Source of the DNA: CAYTRS01 sp964440305
GTDB taxonomy: Bacteria > Patescibacteriota > Minisyncoccia > Moranbacterales > JAKLHP01
DNA: 64,000 bases
Direction of reading: 5' to 3'
Assembly (NCBI GenBank): GCA_964440305.1
Contig: CAYTRS010000002.1
Location: forward strand, 25,922 to 89,921
The notes beneath the pieces were generated by a model that was given only the letters and a program-made list of their open reading frames with translations, ran no database searches and was not told the origin of the DNA. The first letter of the stretch is position 1. Each line of letters opens with the position of its first letter. A program made the translations under genes and the position numbers. Positions 1 to 9,684 of the stretch are shown here, one piece after another.

Positions 1-407
1 GTTCATACTATACGGAATATGGCCCTTCTGGGTACTGGCACACAACAACAAATGCGGGCTATTGCGGACACATCAGCGGGAGCTGCAGTCCGAACAGTAT
101 GAGATGGACTTATAACAACGGATGTTTTCCAAGCAACCAAGCTCAATGGAATAACATCGATTCGGCTCAAAACGGAACAGAAAAAGTTTTTATTCCAGGT
201 AGCAGTGCAACAACTACCCGAGCGCCATATACCATGACCTATAACGGAGCCAGTACGCACACCTTTACAATAAACCAAAATGCGTATTATGATACTTGGA
301 TTTTGGCCGGAACTTATTACGACATCCGTAACACCTGGCTTTCCGACGCAACCTGCGAAGGAAGTTCAACACAAGTTGGATTCGATGAAATTCGCATCAT
401 GTACTAG
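1..407 (+). CDS. C-terminal end of a secreted, beta-rich protein (5' partial)
   Basis: The frame is open from the window edge to a TAG at 405-407, so about 134 C-terminal residues are visible and the start lies outside. Composition is rich in Ser, Thr, Asn, Gly, Tyr and Trp with few charged residues, and includes several Cys. That is typical of extracellular beta-sandwich or lectin-like domains. No catalytic motif or sorting signal is visible and the protein ends directly in the domain. A strong terminator follows within 30 bases. I do not recognise the family. An adhesin or surface-layer type protein is plausible but is inference from composition only. Confidence 0.6.
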   Translation, partial: SYYTEYGPSGYWHTTTNAGYCGHISGSCSPNSMRWTYNNGCFPSNQAQWNNIDSAQNGTEKVFIPGSSATTTRAPYTMTYNGASTHTFTINQNAYYDTWILAGTYYDIRNTWLSDATCEGSSTQVGFDEIRIMY

Positions 408-433
408 AAAATTTACTGACTATCAGACAAAAA

Positions 434-464
434 CAAAACGGGATTAATCCCGTTTTGTTTTTTA
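434..464 (+). terminator. Intrinsic terminator
   Basis: A perfect 12-bp inverted repeat (434-445 with 446-457, core ACGGGATTAATCCCGT) is followed on the plus strand by a T-rich run. It lies 27 bases after the stop of the partial secreted protein. It also sits just past the 3' end of the minus-strand AlbA_2 gene, so it may serve both. Confidence 0.85.
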
Positions 465-477
465 TTGAAGAATGTTT

Positions 478-1872
478 TTATTGATTCACAACTTCCCAAA
501 ATCCACCCTTATCCGGTCCGATTCTTTTTATAATTCCCTTGTCTTTTAAGACTTTGACATTATACTCCACTGTTTTTTTCGAAAGCTTGCCCTCTTTCAT
601 CATTTCTTCCTTGGAGATGTTTCTATTTTTTTCAATCAGACTAACAATGATTTTCTGATTTTCCCTCAATTTTCCTACTCCCTTTTCTACCCCCCGTTCT
701 ACTCCCTTTTCTACCCCCTCTTTATATTTCTCCATCCTTTGCTCAATGCTCATTTTCTGCAAGTCCGGTCTTTCAAAAGTGATGCTGAAGCGGACATCGC
801 TGACATCCAGTTTTGGATGAGGTAGAAAATATTCATCCATCATCTCGCTCATTCTCATCAGTCCTGATCCGATCTTTTCCACCAATTCCATTCTTTGCAT
901 CAGTCCGAATAGCAGAGTATTTCTGGGAAAACTTTTTTTGTATAAATCTTCGACTTTGATGTTGCCAATCAAACTCCCCGGATTATCAATTTCTATCCTG
1001 TCAGAAAAAATACTGATCTGGATATTCCCGATGGAAAAATAATCCCTGTGAGCTATCGCATTCAGAAGCGCTTCCCTCAAGGCTTCCGCGGGCAACTCCA
1101 AGACTTCTTTTCTTGGACCGCCGCCCCTGATAATATATTCCGTATTTAATTTTGACTGCAAATAGTTGAAAGCTTCCTGGTAGTTCGCATACAAATCCGC
1201 GTCAAATTCTTTACTGTCGATTACCTTTGTTTTAGATTTGCCACGAAACAAGGCGCAAGTGATCGTGGCGCTGCTGATAAACCGCGAAGCTTTGTTGCAG
1301 AACATCAACACTCCTGCATTTTTCAGCTTATTATCTCCCAATAATTCTAAGTTTCGCAAAACTTCATCCCGGCTCAGTTTGGTCTCTATGCCTATTTTTT
1401 TCAAAAAGTTCCCATAAGCATCGTCATTGAAATCCTTTTCCAGGTCGAACTTTTTATTCAATTTTTCATCGAAACGAATCAATCCTTCATCCATAAAAAG
1501 ATCCCTGATTTCGTCTCTTGAGAGCTGCTGACTGTTGGCGCCTTGGCGCATATAAAATTTTCCTCCGGTTGAATAGGGTTTCTTTTTGCCTTCCGGCACA
1601 TCAATAATCACCACACCTTCAAATTCGCTTATATCAACCGAAAAGATCGGATCGAATTTTCTGATCAAATCCTGAATTTCCGATTTCATCCTGTTGTTCA
1701 AAGTGACTGGTTTTATTTTACCGTCATCAGTAACGCCGATCAAAACCTTGCCCCCATTGGCATTAGCCATGGCGCAGATTTCGCGAGCCAGATTGGAATT
1801 ATAGCTTTCCTTAAATTCGAGGTTGAATCCCTCGCCTTCCTGGATCAAAAAATCAAGTTCTTTATTGTTCAT
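478..1872 (-). CDS. AlbA_2 (Schlafen-type) domain putative transcriptional regulator
   Basis: 464 residues. The N-terminal 130 residues match the divergent AAA_4/AlbA_2 fold (GEGFNLEFKES, then ANANGGKVLIGVTDDG). A central region resembles the GHKL-like domain of COG2865 proteins (ALREALLNAIAHRDY near residue 270). The C-terminus is a winged helix (SKEEMMKEGKLSKKTVEYNVKVLKDKGI). Before it lies a repetitive linker of four-residue units (GVEK, GVER, GVEK, GVGK, about residues 390-405) encoded by a degenerate 12-bp tandem repeat. Proteins of this family are annotated as RecG-like DNA-binding regulators and often sit near mobile or defence loci; the target is unknown. The gene is monocistronic, with an AT-rich leader. 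Confidence 0.85.
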   Translation of the reverse strand: MNNKELDFLIQEGEGFNLEFKESYNSNLAREICAMANANGGKVLIGVTDDGKIKPVTLNNRMKSEIQDLIRKFDPIFSVDISEFEGVVIIDVPEGKKKPYSTGGKFYMRQGANSQQLSRDEIRDLFMDEGLIRFDEKLNKKFDLEKDFNDDAYGNFLKKIGIETKLSRDEVLRNLELLGDNKLKNAGVLMFCNKASRFISSATITCALFRGKSKTKVIDSKEFDADLYANYQEAFNYLQSKLNTEYIIRGGGPRKEVLELPAEALREALLNAIAHRDYFSIGNIQISIFSDRIEIDNPGSLIGNIKVEDLYKKSFPRNTLLFGLMQRMELVEKIGSGLMRMSEMMDEYFLPHPKLDVSDVRFSITFERPDLQKMSIEQRMEKYKEGVEKGVERGVEKGVGKLRENQKIIVSLIEKNRNISKEEMMKEGKLSKKTVEYNVKVLKDKGIIKRIGPDKGGFWEVVNQ

Positions 1873-1937
1873 AAAATAAAATCATTTTATCCTTTTACTG
1901 AATTATATCAAAAAAATATACTTAAAGCCAGTCGAGA

Positions 1938-2010
1938 TAATGCCAAAATTCGTCCAGATTTTGGTTCACGGGCGATTTTTATTCCACACTCGGACAAGAT
2001 ACCCTTTTAG
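1938..2010 (+). repeat. Structured dispersed repeat, copy A (degenerate)
   Basis: The most diverged of four related copies (the others lie near 9461, 13998 and 20751). It shares the core ATTCGnCCAnATT followed by CGGGCGATTTTTATnCC with copy D and has the same orientation. It lies between the AlbA_2 gene and the efflux operon. The hairpin arms seen in B-D are weak here. Confidence 0.6.
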
Positions 2011-2045
2011 TCGCACAAATTGCGAAATTATCCCTATTTGTGATT

Positions 2046-2255
2046 TCATCTATTCTTCGGCTCAAAAGAGGCTTTATAGCGGTTATGAACAAGCATCAAA
2101 TCATCCACTATTCCCTCTAGGATTTTATCGTGTTTTTTATTCCATCCCTTAAGGCAAATGCTTTCTCTTACCAACTCCAATATCGTTGCCATTTGGATAT
2201 GCAGATCATTATTTTTCATTTGAAATTCCAGTTGTTTTTTTCGTTGATTACTCAA
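2046..2255 (-). CDS. Small hypothetical protein
   Basis: 69 codons with a TTG start at 2255; an internal ATG at codon 13 is the alternative start. The product is charged and helical (ELVRESICLKGW, then EGIVDDLMLVHNRYK), with no signal peptide or membrane segment. No clear ribosome binding site precedes it and the frame stays open upstream, so it could be the remnant of a longer gene. It ends in TGA. It lies beside repeat copy A. I do not recognise it and am unsure it is expressed. Confidence 0.4.
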   Translation of the reverse strand: MSNQRKKQLEFQMKNNDLHIQMATILELVRESICLKGWNKKHDKILEGIVDDLMLVHNRYKASFEPKNR

Positions 2256-2298
2256 GGCTTTTACAGTTACCTGGTTAAAAAAATATACAAAAATGGTC

Positions 2299-2403
2299 TT
2301 CCGAACCGGACGACAATCCCTTTCGGAACTGCCCGATGACCCTTTCGGATCATCGACTCACGTGAATAAGTGCCGGTCAGAAGACCGTTTTTATTCACGT
2401 GAG
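2299..2403. repeat. Three consecutive hairpins, the last a long nested palindrome
   Basis: Arms TTCCGAA/TTCGGAA form the first hairpin and CGATGA/TCATCG the second. The third has a perfect 13-bp outer stem (2357-2369 with 2391-2403, CTCACGTGAATAA) and an inner CGGTC-AGAA-GACCG stem-loop. No long T tract follows, so it is not a standard terminator. It stands 200 bases before the MarR promoter. Confidence 0.65.
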
Positions 2404-2600
2404 ATTTTCTATTGAGCCATGCCCGTGTACGAAGACATAAGTTTAGGCTATATTGTAAATCTATTCTATCGTTTTAAGTCGTATCGGTCAATTCAATTTT
2501 GGGTTTTTTCTTGTTGGACAAAATCAATCTCTTTAAATTATCTTCCCCTTCCTAAGTCTCCACAATCCGGAAAACGCAGAGCAGAACGGAAAATTGGACC

Positions 2601-2629
2601 TTGACAAGCATTGAGAGCCCTGCTAATGT
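2601..2629 (+). promoter_or_regulatory. Promoter of the marR-efflux operon
   Basis: TTGACA at 2601-2606, a 17-bp spacer, then TAATGT at 2624-2629 with an extended TGC before it. The predicted start is near 2636, about 28 bases before the marR ATG. The AT-rich stretch from 2630 to 2664 has imperfect inverted and direct repeats and is the likely MarR operator, which would make the operon autoregulated. Confidence 0.75.
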
Positions 2630-2664
2630 AGTTATGTAATCTAATAATAAGCTAATATAATTAT

Positions 2665-3102
2665 ATGGAAAATAAAGATTCTTGTGAAAACCGCATTATT
2701 TCTTTGATTTTCACGGCCAGTCGTAATCTTCGGCAAGAAAGCCGTGAGAATGAGCTTGACGAAGCCGAGCGTCTTTCTATGACTCAGTTGGAGACTCTGA
2801 AATTCATAGACGAACGAAAGAACCCCTTGATGAAAGATGTGGCGGACTATTTATTCATTGCTCCGCCCTCCATTACCCCACTCATTGATGGACTGGAAAC
2901 AAGAAAATTAGTAAAAAGAGGCTCATCCAAAAATGACCGACGAGCCATTCTTATTTCCCTGACTGATAAAGGCAAGGATATTTTAGAAAAGACTATGAAT
3001 AAAAAAATGAAAAGGATGGGCGATGTCTTTAAGAAATTAACCAAAGAAGAACAAAAATCACTTATCAGGATATTAGAAAAACTGTCCGCTCCCAAGCAAT
3101 AA
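2665..3102 (+). CDS. MarR family transcriptional regulator
   Basis: 145 residues, the normal MarR length. The winged-helix core is clear: MKDVADYLFIAPPSITPLIDGL is the recognition helix region at about residues 54-76. The wing SSKNDRRAILISLTDKG follows at about 90-106, with the conserved DRR. First gene of a plus-strand operon with two membrane fusion proteins and a DHA2 transporter. By analogy with EmrR-EmrAB it should repress the operon and release it on binding a hydrophobic drug. The ATG at 2665 lies close behind a near-consensus promoter, and no strong Shine-Dalgarno is seen. Confidence 0.93.
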   Translation: MENKDSCENRIISLIFTASRNLRQESRENELDEAERLSMTQLETLKFIDERKNPLMKDVADYLFIAPPSITPLIDGLETRKLVKRGSSKNDRRAILISLTDKGKDILEKTMNKKMKRMGDVFKKLTKEEQKSLIRILEKLSAPKQ

Positions 3103-3125
3103 TAATTTAATTAAACATAACTTCT

Positions 3126-4202
3126 ATGAATAGAATTAAAAACATTATCATACCTGTTTCCATCGTAGTATTGCTGGCTGTTTTGGCTGGAGTATCTTTT
3201 GCCAGTTCGCAAAGCAATCAAACATCCAATAAGACCTCTCCTCAAAGGGGCGATATTACCGACCAGCTTAAATTGTCGGGAAATATTCAACCTGAAAATA
3301 CCTTGGATTTAGGTTTCGAAAGGGCTGGTAAAGTATCTAAAATTTATGTAAAGGTTGGAGATAATGTTAAAAAAGGGCAACTTTTGGCCGAACTTAATCC
3401 CGAAGAGACAAACATTTCTTACGCTCAGGCTATTAGTGACCAAAGAGTGGCGGAGGCTCAACTTGCACAGGCAAAGGATGACAAAGATGCTCAAAAAGCC
3501 AAGCTGAAAAGTGTGGAAAAATCTTCCACTGCCAATAAGTATGACGAGAAAGCTCAGAAAGAAGTGGTGAATCAATCTGATTCCAATATTAATGCCAAAG
3601 AAGCCTTGCTTCAAAAAGCCAATGAGGCGGTGCAAAACACCAAGGTGCAAGGTGGTAAGACTAAGCTTTATGCACCGACAAATGGAACTATTACCAAGCA
3701 ATCGCTGGAAGAAGGGGAGATTATTTCTTCCTATACATCAGCCATATCTTTAATAGGAGACGGCACACTGGAGATTCAGGCATATGTTTCGGAAATTGAA
3801 GTGGCAAAAATTTCTTTAGGCGCAAAAGCTATGATTAAAATTGATGCCAATCAGAAAGAAAATTTGGACGCTACTGTTTCGGCGATTGACCCCGTGGAAA
3901 CAAATTCTGCCAATGTTTCTTCGTATAAAGTCACTCTGATTCCATCTTTTTCTATTGATAAGCTGAAGTCTGGTATGATGGTGGATATAATTCTGAATTT
4001 AGGAGAAAAGAAAAATACTCTTATTATCCCGACCCAATCTGTTTTTGAAGAAAATGGAAAATCATTCGTGCTGACAATAGCTAATGGTATTCAAACTAAA
4101 AAAGAAATCCAACTGGGGGCAAATGACCAAGCCGGCAAAGTGGAGGTTTTGTCAGGGATTGGAGAGCAAGATGAAATAGTTTCATTTAATCAGTCTAAAT
4201 AA
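3126..4202 (+). CDS. HlyD/MacA-type membrane fusion (efflux adaptor) protein
   Basis: 358 residues. One N-terminal membrane anchor (about 5-27) is followed by a split lipoyl/barrel-sandwich domain (AGKVSKIYVKVGDNVKKGQLLAELN at about 68-92, and APTNGTITKQSLEEGEII). Between the halves lies an Ala/Gln/Lys-rich coiled-coil hairpin (about 97-170). A beta-barrel and membrane-proximal domain end it. Such adaptors dock on inner-membrane transporters. The partner is almost certainly the DHA2 transporter two genes downstream. The gene starts 23 bases after marR. Confidence 0.9.
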   Translation: MNRIKNIIIPVSIVVLLAVLAGVSFASSQSNQTSNKTSPQRGDITDQLKLSGNIQPENTLDLGFERAGKVSKIYVKVGDNVKKGQLLAELNPEETNISYAQAISDQRVAEAQLAQAKDDKDAQKAKLKSVEKSSTANKYDEKAQKEVVNQSDSNINAKEALLQKANEAVQNTKVQGGKTKLYAPTNGTITKQSLEEGEIISSYTSAISLIGDGTLEIQAYVSEIEVAKISLGAKAMIKIDANQKENLDATVSAIDPVETNSANVSSYKVTLIPSFSIDKLKSGMMVDIILNLGEKKNTLIIPTQSVFEENGKSFVLTIANGIQTKKEIQLGANDQAGKVEVLSGIGEQDEIVSFNQSK

Positions 4203-4215
4203 TAGAAATAATCAT

Positions 4216-4887
4216 ATGGAGCAAATTAAGTCAGCAGAATTTTCGGAAAAGAAAGAACCGAAAAAAATGTTCAAAAGGAAAATGGATAGAAAAATCGCTA
4301 TTGGCAGTCTTATCCTTATCGTGGCGATAGCTATTGGCGGATACGCTTATTGGAGGACAACTTCCAGTCGGATTTACATTGAAAAAGGAGAAGTTTCAGC
4401 TCCGCAAATTGACCTGTCTTCCCAAAACGGGGGAATTTTGGAAACGCTTTGGGTCAAAGAAGGAGATACTATTTCCAGAAATCAGCCCGTCGCTCAGGTT
4501 GGAGATGAGATTATCAGAAGCCGTGAAGACGGGTTGGTGGTCAAAGTTCAAAATGAAATTGGCAGAAATTTCAATCGGGGCGAAGCGATAGTTGGGATTA
4601 TAAAACCTTCTGATTTGCGGGTTTTAGGGACGATTGAAGAAAATAAAGGGCTAAGCGATATCCAGGTGGGACAAAGAGTTATCTTTACGGCTGACGCATA
4701 TGGATCCAAAGAATACCAAGGCTTTGTCGATGAAATCAGTCCTAGTTCAAAAGATAAAGGTTTAGCCTTCAGTATTTCTGACAAAAGAGCTACCAGCGAA
4801 TTTGTAATAAAAGTTCGTTTCAACAATGAGGCATATCCCGAGCTTAAAAATGGGATGTCAGCTAAAATCTGGGTATATAAAAATTAA
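4216..4887 (+). CDS. Short HlyD-family secretion protein (second adaptor)
   Basis: 223 residues, shorter than usual EmrA-like adaptors (330-400). A basic cytosolic N-terminus of about 25 residues precedes one membrane helix (about 28-48). The biotinyl-lipoyl-like core follows (LETLWVKEGDTISRNQPVAQVG, then SREDGLVVKVQNEIGRNFNRGE), and then a beta-barrel domain. The coiled-coil hairpin is missing. It begins 13 bases after the first adaptor and ends 18 bases before the transporter. A lone lipoyl adaptor without a hairpin suits a cell without an outer membrane, but that is inference. Confidence 0.85.
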   Translation: MEQIKSAEFSEKKEPKKMFKRKMDRKIAIGSLILIVAIAIGGYAYWRTTSSRIYIEKGEVSAPQIDLSSQNGGILETLWVKEGDTISRNQPVAQVGDEIIRSREDGLVVKVQNEIGRNFNRGEAIVGIIKPSDLRVLGTIEENKGLSDIQVGQRVIFTADAYGSKEYQGFVDEISPSSKDKGLAFSISDKRATSEFVIKVRFNNEAYPELKNGMSAKIWVYKN

Positions 4888-4905
4888 GGAGTTTCATATA
4901 CCTTT

Positions 4906-6411
<1,506 letters not shown>

Positions 6412-6606
6412 GAGTAATCTTCTTAAATTTACCACGAGTCACCTCCTTTCTAGGGAAATACGGTTGAGACCTCCGATTTTCGGAGTTAAGAACCCATATG
6501 GTCGTTATAGACTTTAGCATCAGGGCAACCGCAAAAGTTTGCTATAAAAACAAAGACATTATTTCCGATCGTTTCTTTTTTGAAAAAATATCAACCATCT
6601 TCCGAT
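6412..6606. other. Convergent intergenic gap
   Basis: A 195-bp gap between the efflux operon and the convergent GHKL gene. It holds a 6-bp hairpin (CTCCGA/TCGGAG near 6471-6485) and the string CACCTCCTTTCT, a reversed Shine-Dalgarno. No classic terminator with a T tract and no convincing ORF is seen. Confidence 0.5.
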
Positions 6607-8340
6607 TTACTTGCCTTTTTTAACAGCTTGTTCATTTAGTCTTTCAATGTATTTGATAACATTTTTTATTTTATCCCATCGCAAAACCTCATCAGTTATT
6701 TCGTTTGTATGCATTACCGGATTTCTTACCGGATTTATTTCTTTAGCATCATTATTCAAGCCTTTTTGATTTTTTTTCTTTTTATTCTGAACTTTATGTA
6801 TTTTCATGTCTATGATCCCGGCTAAGCCACAAAGATCTAAATAATTCAAATAACTTTCATTCTTAATGATTTTTCCTTTCAGGGCGTGCCTCTCTTCGTC
6901 TTCTTCTCTGAATTTCTTTATCATATTAAGACTATCCAAAACATCTTTTTCCTCTTCCACTGACACATCTAAATCGCCTTCCTCAATACCTTTTATTTTT
7001 ATGTATTCTCTAAAAATATTTTCAAGGATGAAAAGATCCTGATAAACAAGGGTGTTTTTGTAAGAGAGCAACTTGAGTCTATTTTTTAATTTCTTCTTTG
7101 CGTCACTGTCACTAATGGTTGCATTCAACTTATCTTGAAAATCTTTCTCGCGTCGATTTCGACTCTCTTCCATCCTCACCTCGTACCCAGGTCTGGAATC
7201 TTGGTCTATATCAACATCTTGTCGTAACTCGCGCCTCCACGGAGTCCAATCTTGTACTATCGTGAATAAGATCTTATTTAGTTCTTTCAAAAATTCTTGA
7301 TACAAAGGATCACTTTTGATAATCCCTTCGCGAGAACTTGTAAATCTATCAATTTTCTCATCCTCAAATCCATCGACGTGAATTTCTCCATATAAATATT
7401 CTTCGGTAACCGTTTGTCTCGTCACCTCTTCAAAAATATCTTCCTGCCTCAAGCGACCATTAGTAAACAAGTTAACACTTGCCTTAAAATCGCCCTTGGA
7501 ACCCCTGAGGAGTATTTGCTTAGCGTGTTCAACAGAAGCAACAAATCCTTTTATTTGAATCTCTTTTCCATCAAATTTAAAAGAAGTATCTTTGATAGTT
7601 TTCTCTCTTTTTAAATTTTTATACCTGTCTGCAAATCGTTTGTCTTTTGTCCCAATATACCAAATAAACTGAGTATTGGTGTTTAGCTCCTCCAGATCCT
7701 TTAGTGTTACTGGTTTATCATTTACCTTTATAACAAATGAGTCGCCTTTTTTTAGGCTAAAAATAAAATTAAATTGAGTGGCGAGATATTTTCTTATTAC
7801 ATCCTCACTATTGAGTCTTATGTTAATCGTGTTGAAAATGATTTTCGTTCCACTCTTTTTGTTTGAAGGAAATAATTTATTTTTCTGATGGTCAGTCAAA
7901 TTCTCAAGTAAATAGTTACCGCGTTTTTTAATTTCATCATCAAGTTCAGTGTTGTTTATAATCCCCCCCGTGGTTTCTAATCCACTCTTTTTCGATACTA
8001 TCGTTACCTTATCGGAAATGGACAACATGGCTAATTTACCTATACCTTTTCTGCCAATTACTTTGCGTTTTGATTTATTGTCTTTGTCATCCCGTCTTGA
8101 ATATCCAACATTTAAAAACTTGCCCTGAAAGTCATGGGAATCCATTCCCTTGCCATTGTCTTCAACCACGAGTTGATTTTTACTGATTGTTACTTCGACA
8201 ACCTTTGCTTCCGCATCCCAGGCGTTCGAAATAGCCTCTGCGATAACGGTTGCGAAACTCCTATAGAGACCTCTTCCCAAATGGTTTAGAACCTCAAGAG
8301 AGAACTCGAACTTAAAAGATTCATCTTGTACTTCTTTCAT
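6607..8340 (-). CDS. GHKL (MutL/MORC/Hsp90-like) ATPase with C-terminal HEPN-like motif
   Basis: 577 residues. The N-terminal GHKL fold has all Bergerat motifs: AEAISNAWDAEA (about 34-45), VEDNGKGMD (59-67) and GRKGIGKLAML (96-106). A transducer-like middle part follows, then a charged coiled region. The last 100 residues are helical and contain RNPVMH (R539 to H544), matching the R-x4-H signature of HEPN ribonucleases with the usual Asn after Arg. The start lies inside the 3' end of the upstream C5 methyltransferase gene (20-base overlap), so the two are translationally linked. MORC-like ATPases next to DNA methylases in restriction-modification loci are known (Iyer, Abhiman and Aravind); the HEPN assignment is my inference. 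Confidence 0.8.
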   Translation of the reverse strand: MKEVQDESFKFEFSLEVLNHLGRGLYRSFATVIAEAISNAWDAEAKVVEVTISKNQLVVEDNGKGMDSHDFQGKFLNVGYSRRDDKDNKSKRKVIGRKGIGKLAMLSISDKVTIVSKKSGLETTGGIINNTELDDEIKKRGNYLLENLTDHQKNKLFPSNKKSGTKIIFNTINIRLNSEDVIRKYLATQFNFIFSLKKGDSFVIKVNDKPVTLKDLEELNTNTQFIWYIGTKDKRFADRYKNLKREKTIKDTSFKFDGKEIQIKGFVASVEHAKQILLRGSKGDFKASVNLFTNGRLRQEDIFEEVTRQTVTEEYLYGEIHVDGFEDEKIDRFTSSREGIIKSDPLYQEFLKELNKILFTIVQDWTPWRRELRQDVDIDQDSRPGYEVRMEESRNRREKDFQDKLNATISDSDAKKKLKNRLKLLSYKNTLVYQDLFILENIFREYIKIKGIEEGDLDVSVEEEKDVLDSLNMIKKFREEDEERHALKGKIIKNESYLNYLDLCGLAGIIDMKIHKVQNKKKKNQKGLNNDAKEINPVRNPVMHTNEITDEVLRWDKIKNVIKYIERLNEQAVKKGK

Positions 8341-9373
8341 ATTCTTTTATATGCTCTTTAATCGCCTTACCTATTATGACCCCCAGTTGTGGAGGCACTG
8401 CATTTCCTATGTGACGACACAGCTGAGTCATCGGTAAATTCCCGAAATCATACGAAACGGGAAATGTTTGCAACATTGCTCCTTCCCTCAAAGAAATCGC
8501 CCTATCCTGCTCCGGATGTCCGAAGCGACCCGATCCGTAACTGGCAAATTGCGTCGTGATTGTGGGAGAGACTTCATTCCATCGCATGCGACCGTAGACC
8601 GATGTATATGTTTGACCGCTGTCTTTCTTGTAACATTCAGGTAACAATTTTTTATCCCAATCCTTCCAAGAGCCGCCCGGCTTGGATTGGTTGATTCTCT
8701 TCATATTAGTTTCGGAAAGACTTTTGGCTTGATGCATCGGATCTTTTTTGTCCTTTTGCCCGGCTTTCAGTTTCGGTAATTTTTTTATTATATCACCCAC
8801 CGTAACATAATTTTCTTTCGAATGTGTTTCTTTGGGGACTTTGATTTCCCCAAGCCGCGAGGCAAGCAATATGAGACGGCTTCTGTTTTGCGGCACTCCG
8901 TAATCAGGTGCATACACAACCTTGTAATCAACCTTATATCGCATTTCTTCTAATCTCTTCACGAAATTTTCAAAGACATCCTCTTTTGTCACGCCGCGCA
9001 CATTTTCCATCGATACCAAATCCGGCTTTACGACTTCAATCGCTCGCACGAAGTGATCCAACATATTCCACCTTTCATCCTTACCTTTCTTTCGCTGCTT
9101 GAATGCATGCGATGAAAACGGCTGACATGGCGCGCATCCTACCAAAACTTTGTAACTGTCCTTGGAAAACATTTTTTTCAACTCCTTGAAATCGTACTTT
9201 GAAACATCGGCTAATATGAATTCCGCTTTGTTGTTTTTTTTATAGGCGACGGCACAAGACTCGTCATTGTCAAGACCGGCCAAAACATCAATTCCCGCCT
9301 TTTTCAGACCATAGGTAAGTCCGCCTATGCCGCTGAACAAATCTATTGCTTCTATTTTTGTTTTATTTCTCAT
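8321..9373 (-). CDS. DNA (cytosine-5-)-methyltransferase
   Basis: 350 residues with the full C5 methyltransferase motif order. DLFSGIGG (11-18) binds S-adenosylmethionine and PCQPFSSH (82-89) carries the catalytic Cys. SMENVRGV and QNRSRLILLAS follow, then the target recognition region. The end has SPTITTQF, HPEQDRAISLREGAMLQTFP and the closing motif X, GNAVPPQLG. It modifies host DNA, presumably protecting it from the overlapping GHKL/HEPN partner. No restriction endonuclease gene is present, so the partner is the candidate effector. Repeat copy B lies about 90 bases upstream of the start. Confidence 0.93.
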   Translation of the reverse strand: MRNKTKIEAIDLFSGIGGLTYGLKKAGIDVLAGLDNDESCAVAYKKNNKAEFILADVSKYDFKELKKMFSKDSYKVLVGCAPCQPFSSHAFKQRKKGKDERWNMLDHFVRAIEVVKPDLVSMENVRGVTKEDVFENFVKRLEEMRYKVDYKVVYAPDYGVPQNRSRLILLASRLGEIKVPKETHSKENYVTVGDIIKKLPKLKAGQKDKKDPMHQAKSLSETNMKRINQSKPGGSWKDWDKKLLPECYKKDSGQTYTSVYGRMRWNEVSPTITTQFASYGSGRFGHPEQDRAISLREGAMLQTFPVSYDFGNLPMTQLCRHIGNAVPPQLGVIIGKAIKEHIKEYERSTR

Positions 9374-9460
9374 TGATGATTGTTTTTAATTTTGTGACTA
9401 CTTGCCATTTTAGGTTCAAACTCTTACCTTCTTTAATTTTACTCTTAATCGGTCGCAGAG

Positions 9461-9571
9461 TAAAGAAAAACGGCCCGTATTTCGTCAAATTTCGCCCACA
9501 GGGGCGACTTTCGCGTCGAAAGGGTATGGAAGTGCCAATATGCCAGAAACCGGAGTAAACCACTCCGGTTT
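9461..9571 (+). repeat. Structured dispersed repeat, copy B, with adjoining hairpin
   Basis: Core 9461-9530 shares TAAAGAAAAACnGCCC, TATTTCGnCAAATTTCG, a TCGCCC-ACAG-GGGCGA stem-loop and CGAAAGGGT with copies C and D. The outer arms TTTCG/CGAAA pair around the inner stem. A separate perfect 10-bp hairpin (9547-9556 with 9562-9571) adjoins it. Read on the minus strand, the folded unit ends in TGTTTTTCTTTACT-like sequence resembling a terminator tail. It sits between the portal-like and C5 methyltransferase genes. Confidence 0.75.
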
Positions 9572-9684
9572 GGCTGATTTCATATAAGCGTCGCGAATCT
9601 GTCCCAACATTCGCATTTATTAACCGTCATGCGCTCATTGCGCTCACTTGCAATAAGCATAATCTTTGTTATGCCTACACAAAG

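Noticed and set aside
6430..6450. CACCTCCTTTCTAGGGA resembles the 3' end of 16S rRNA
   Set aside because: Only about 15 bases match and the sequence before it has no 16S similarity. It is also what a Shine-Dalgarno on the other strand looks like, so no rRNA feature is called.
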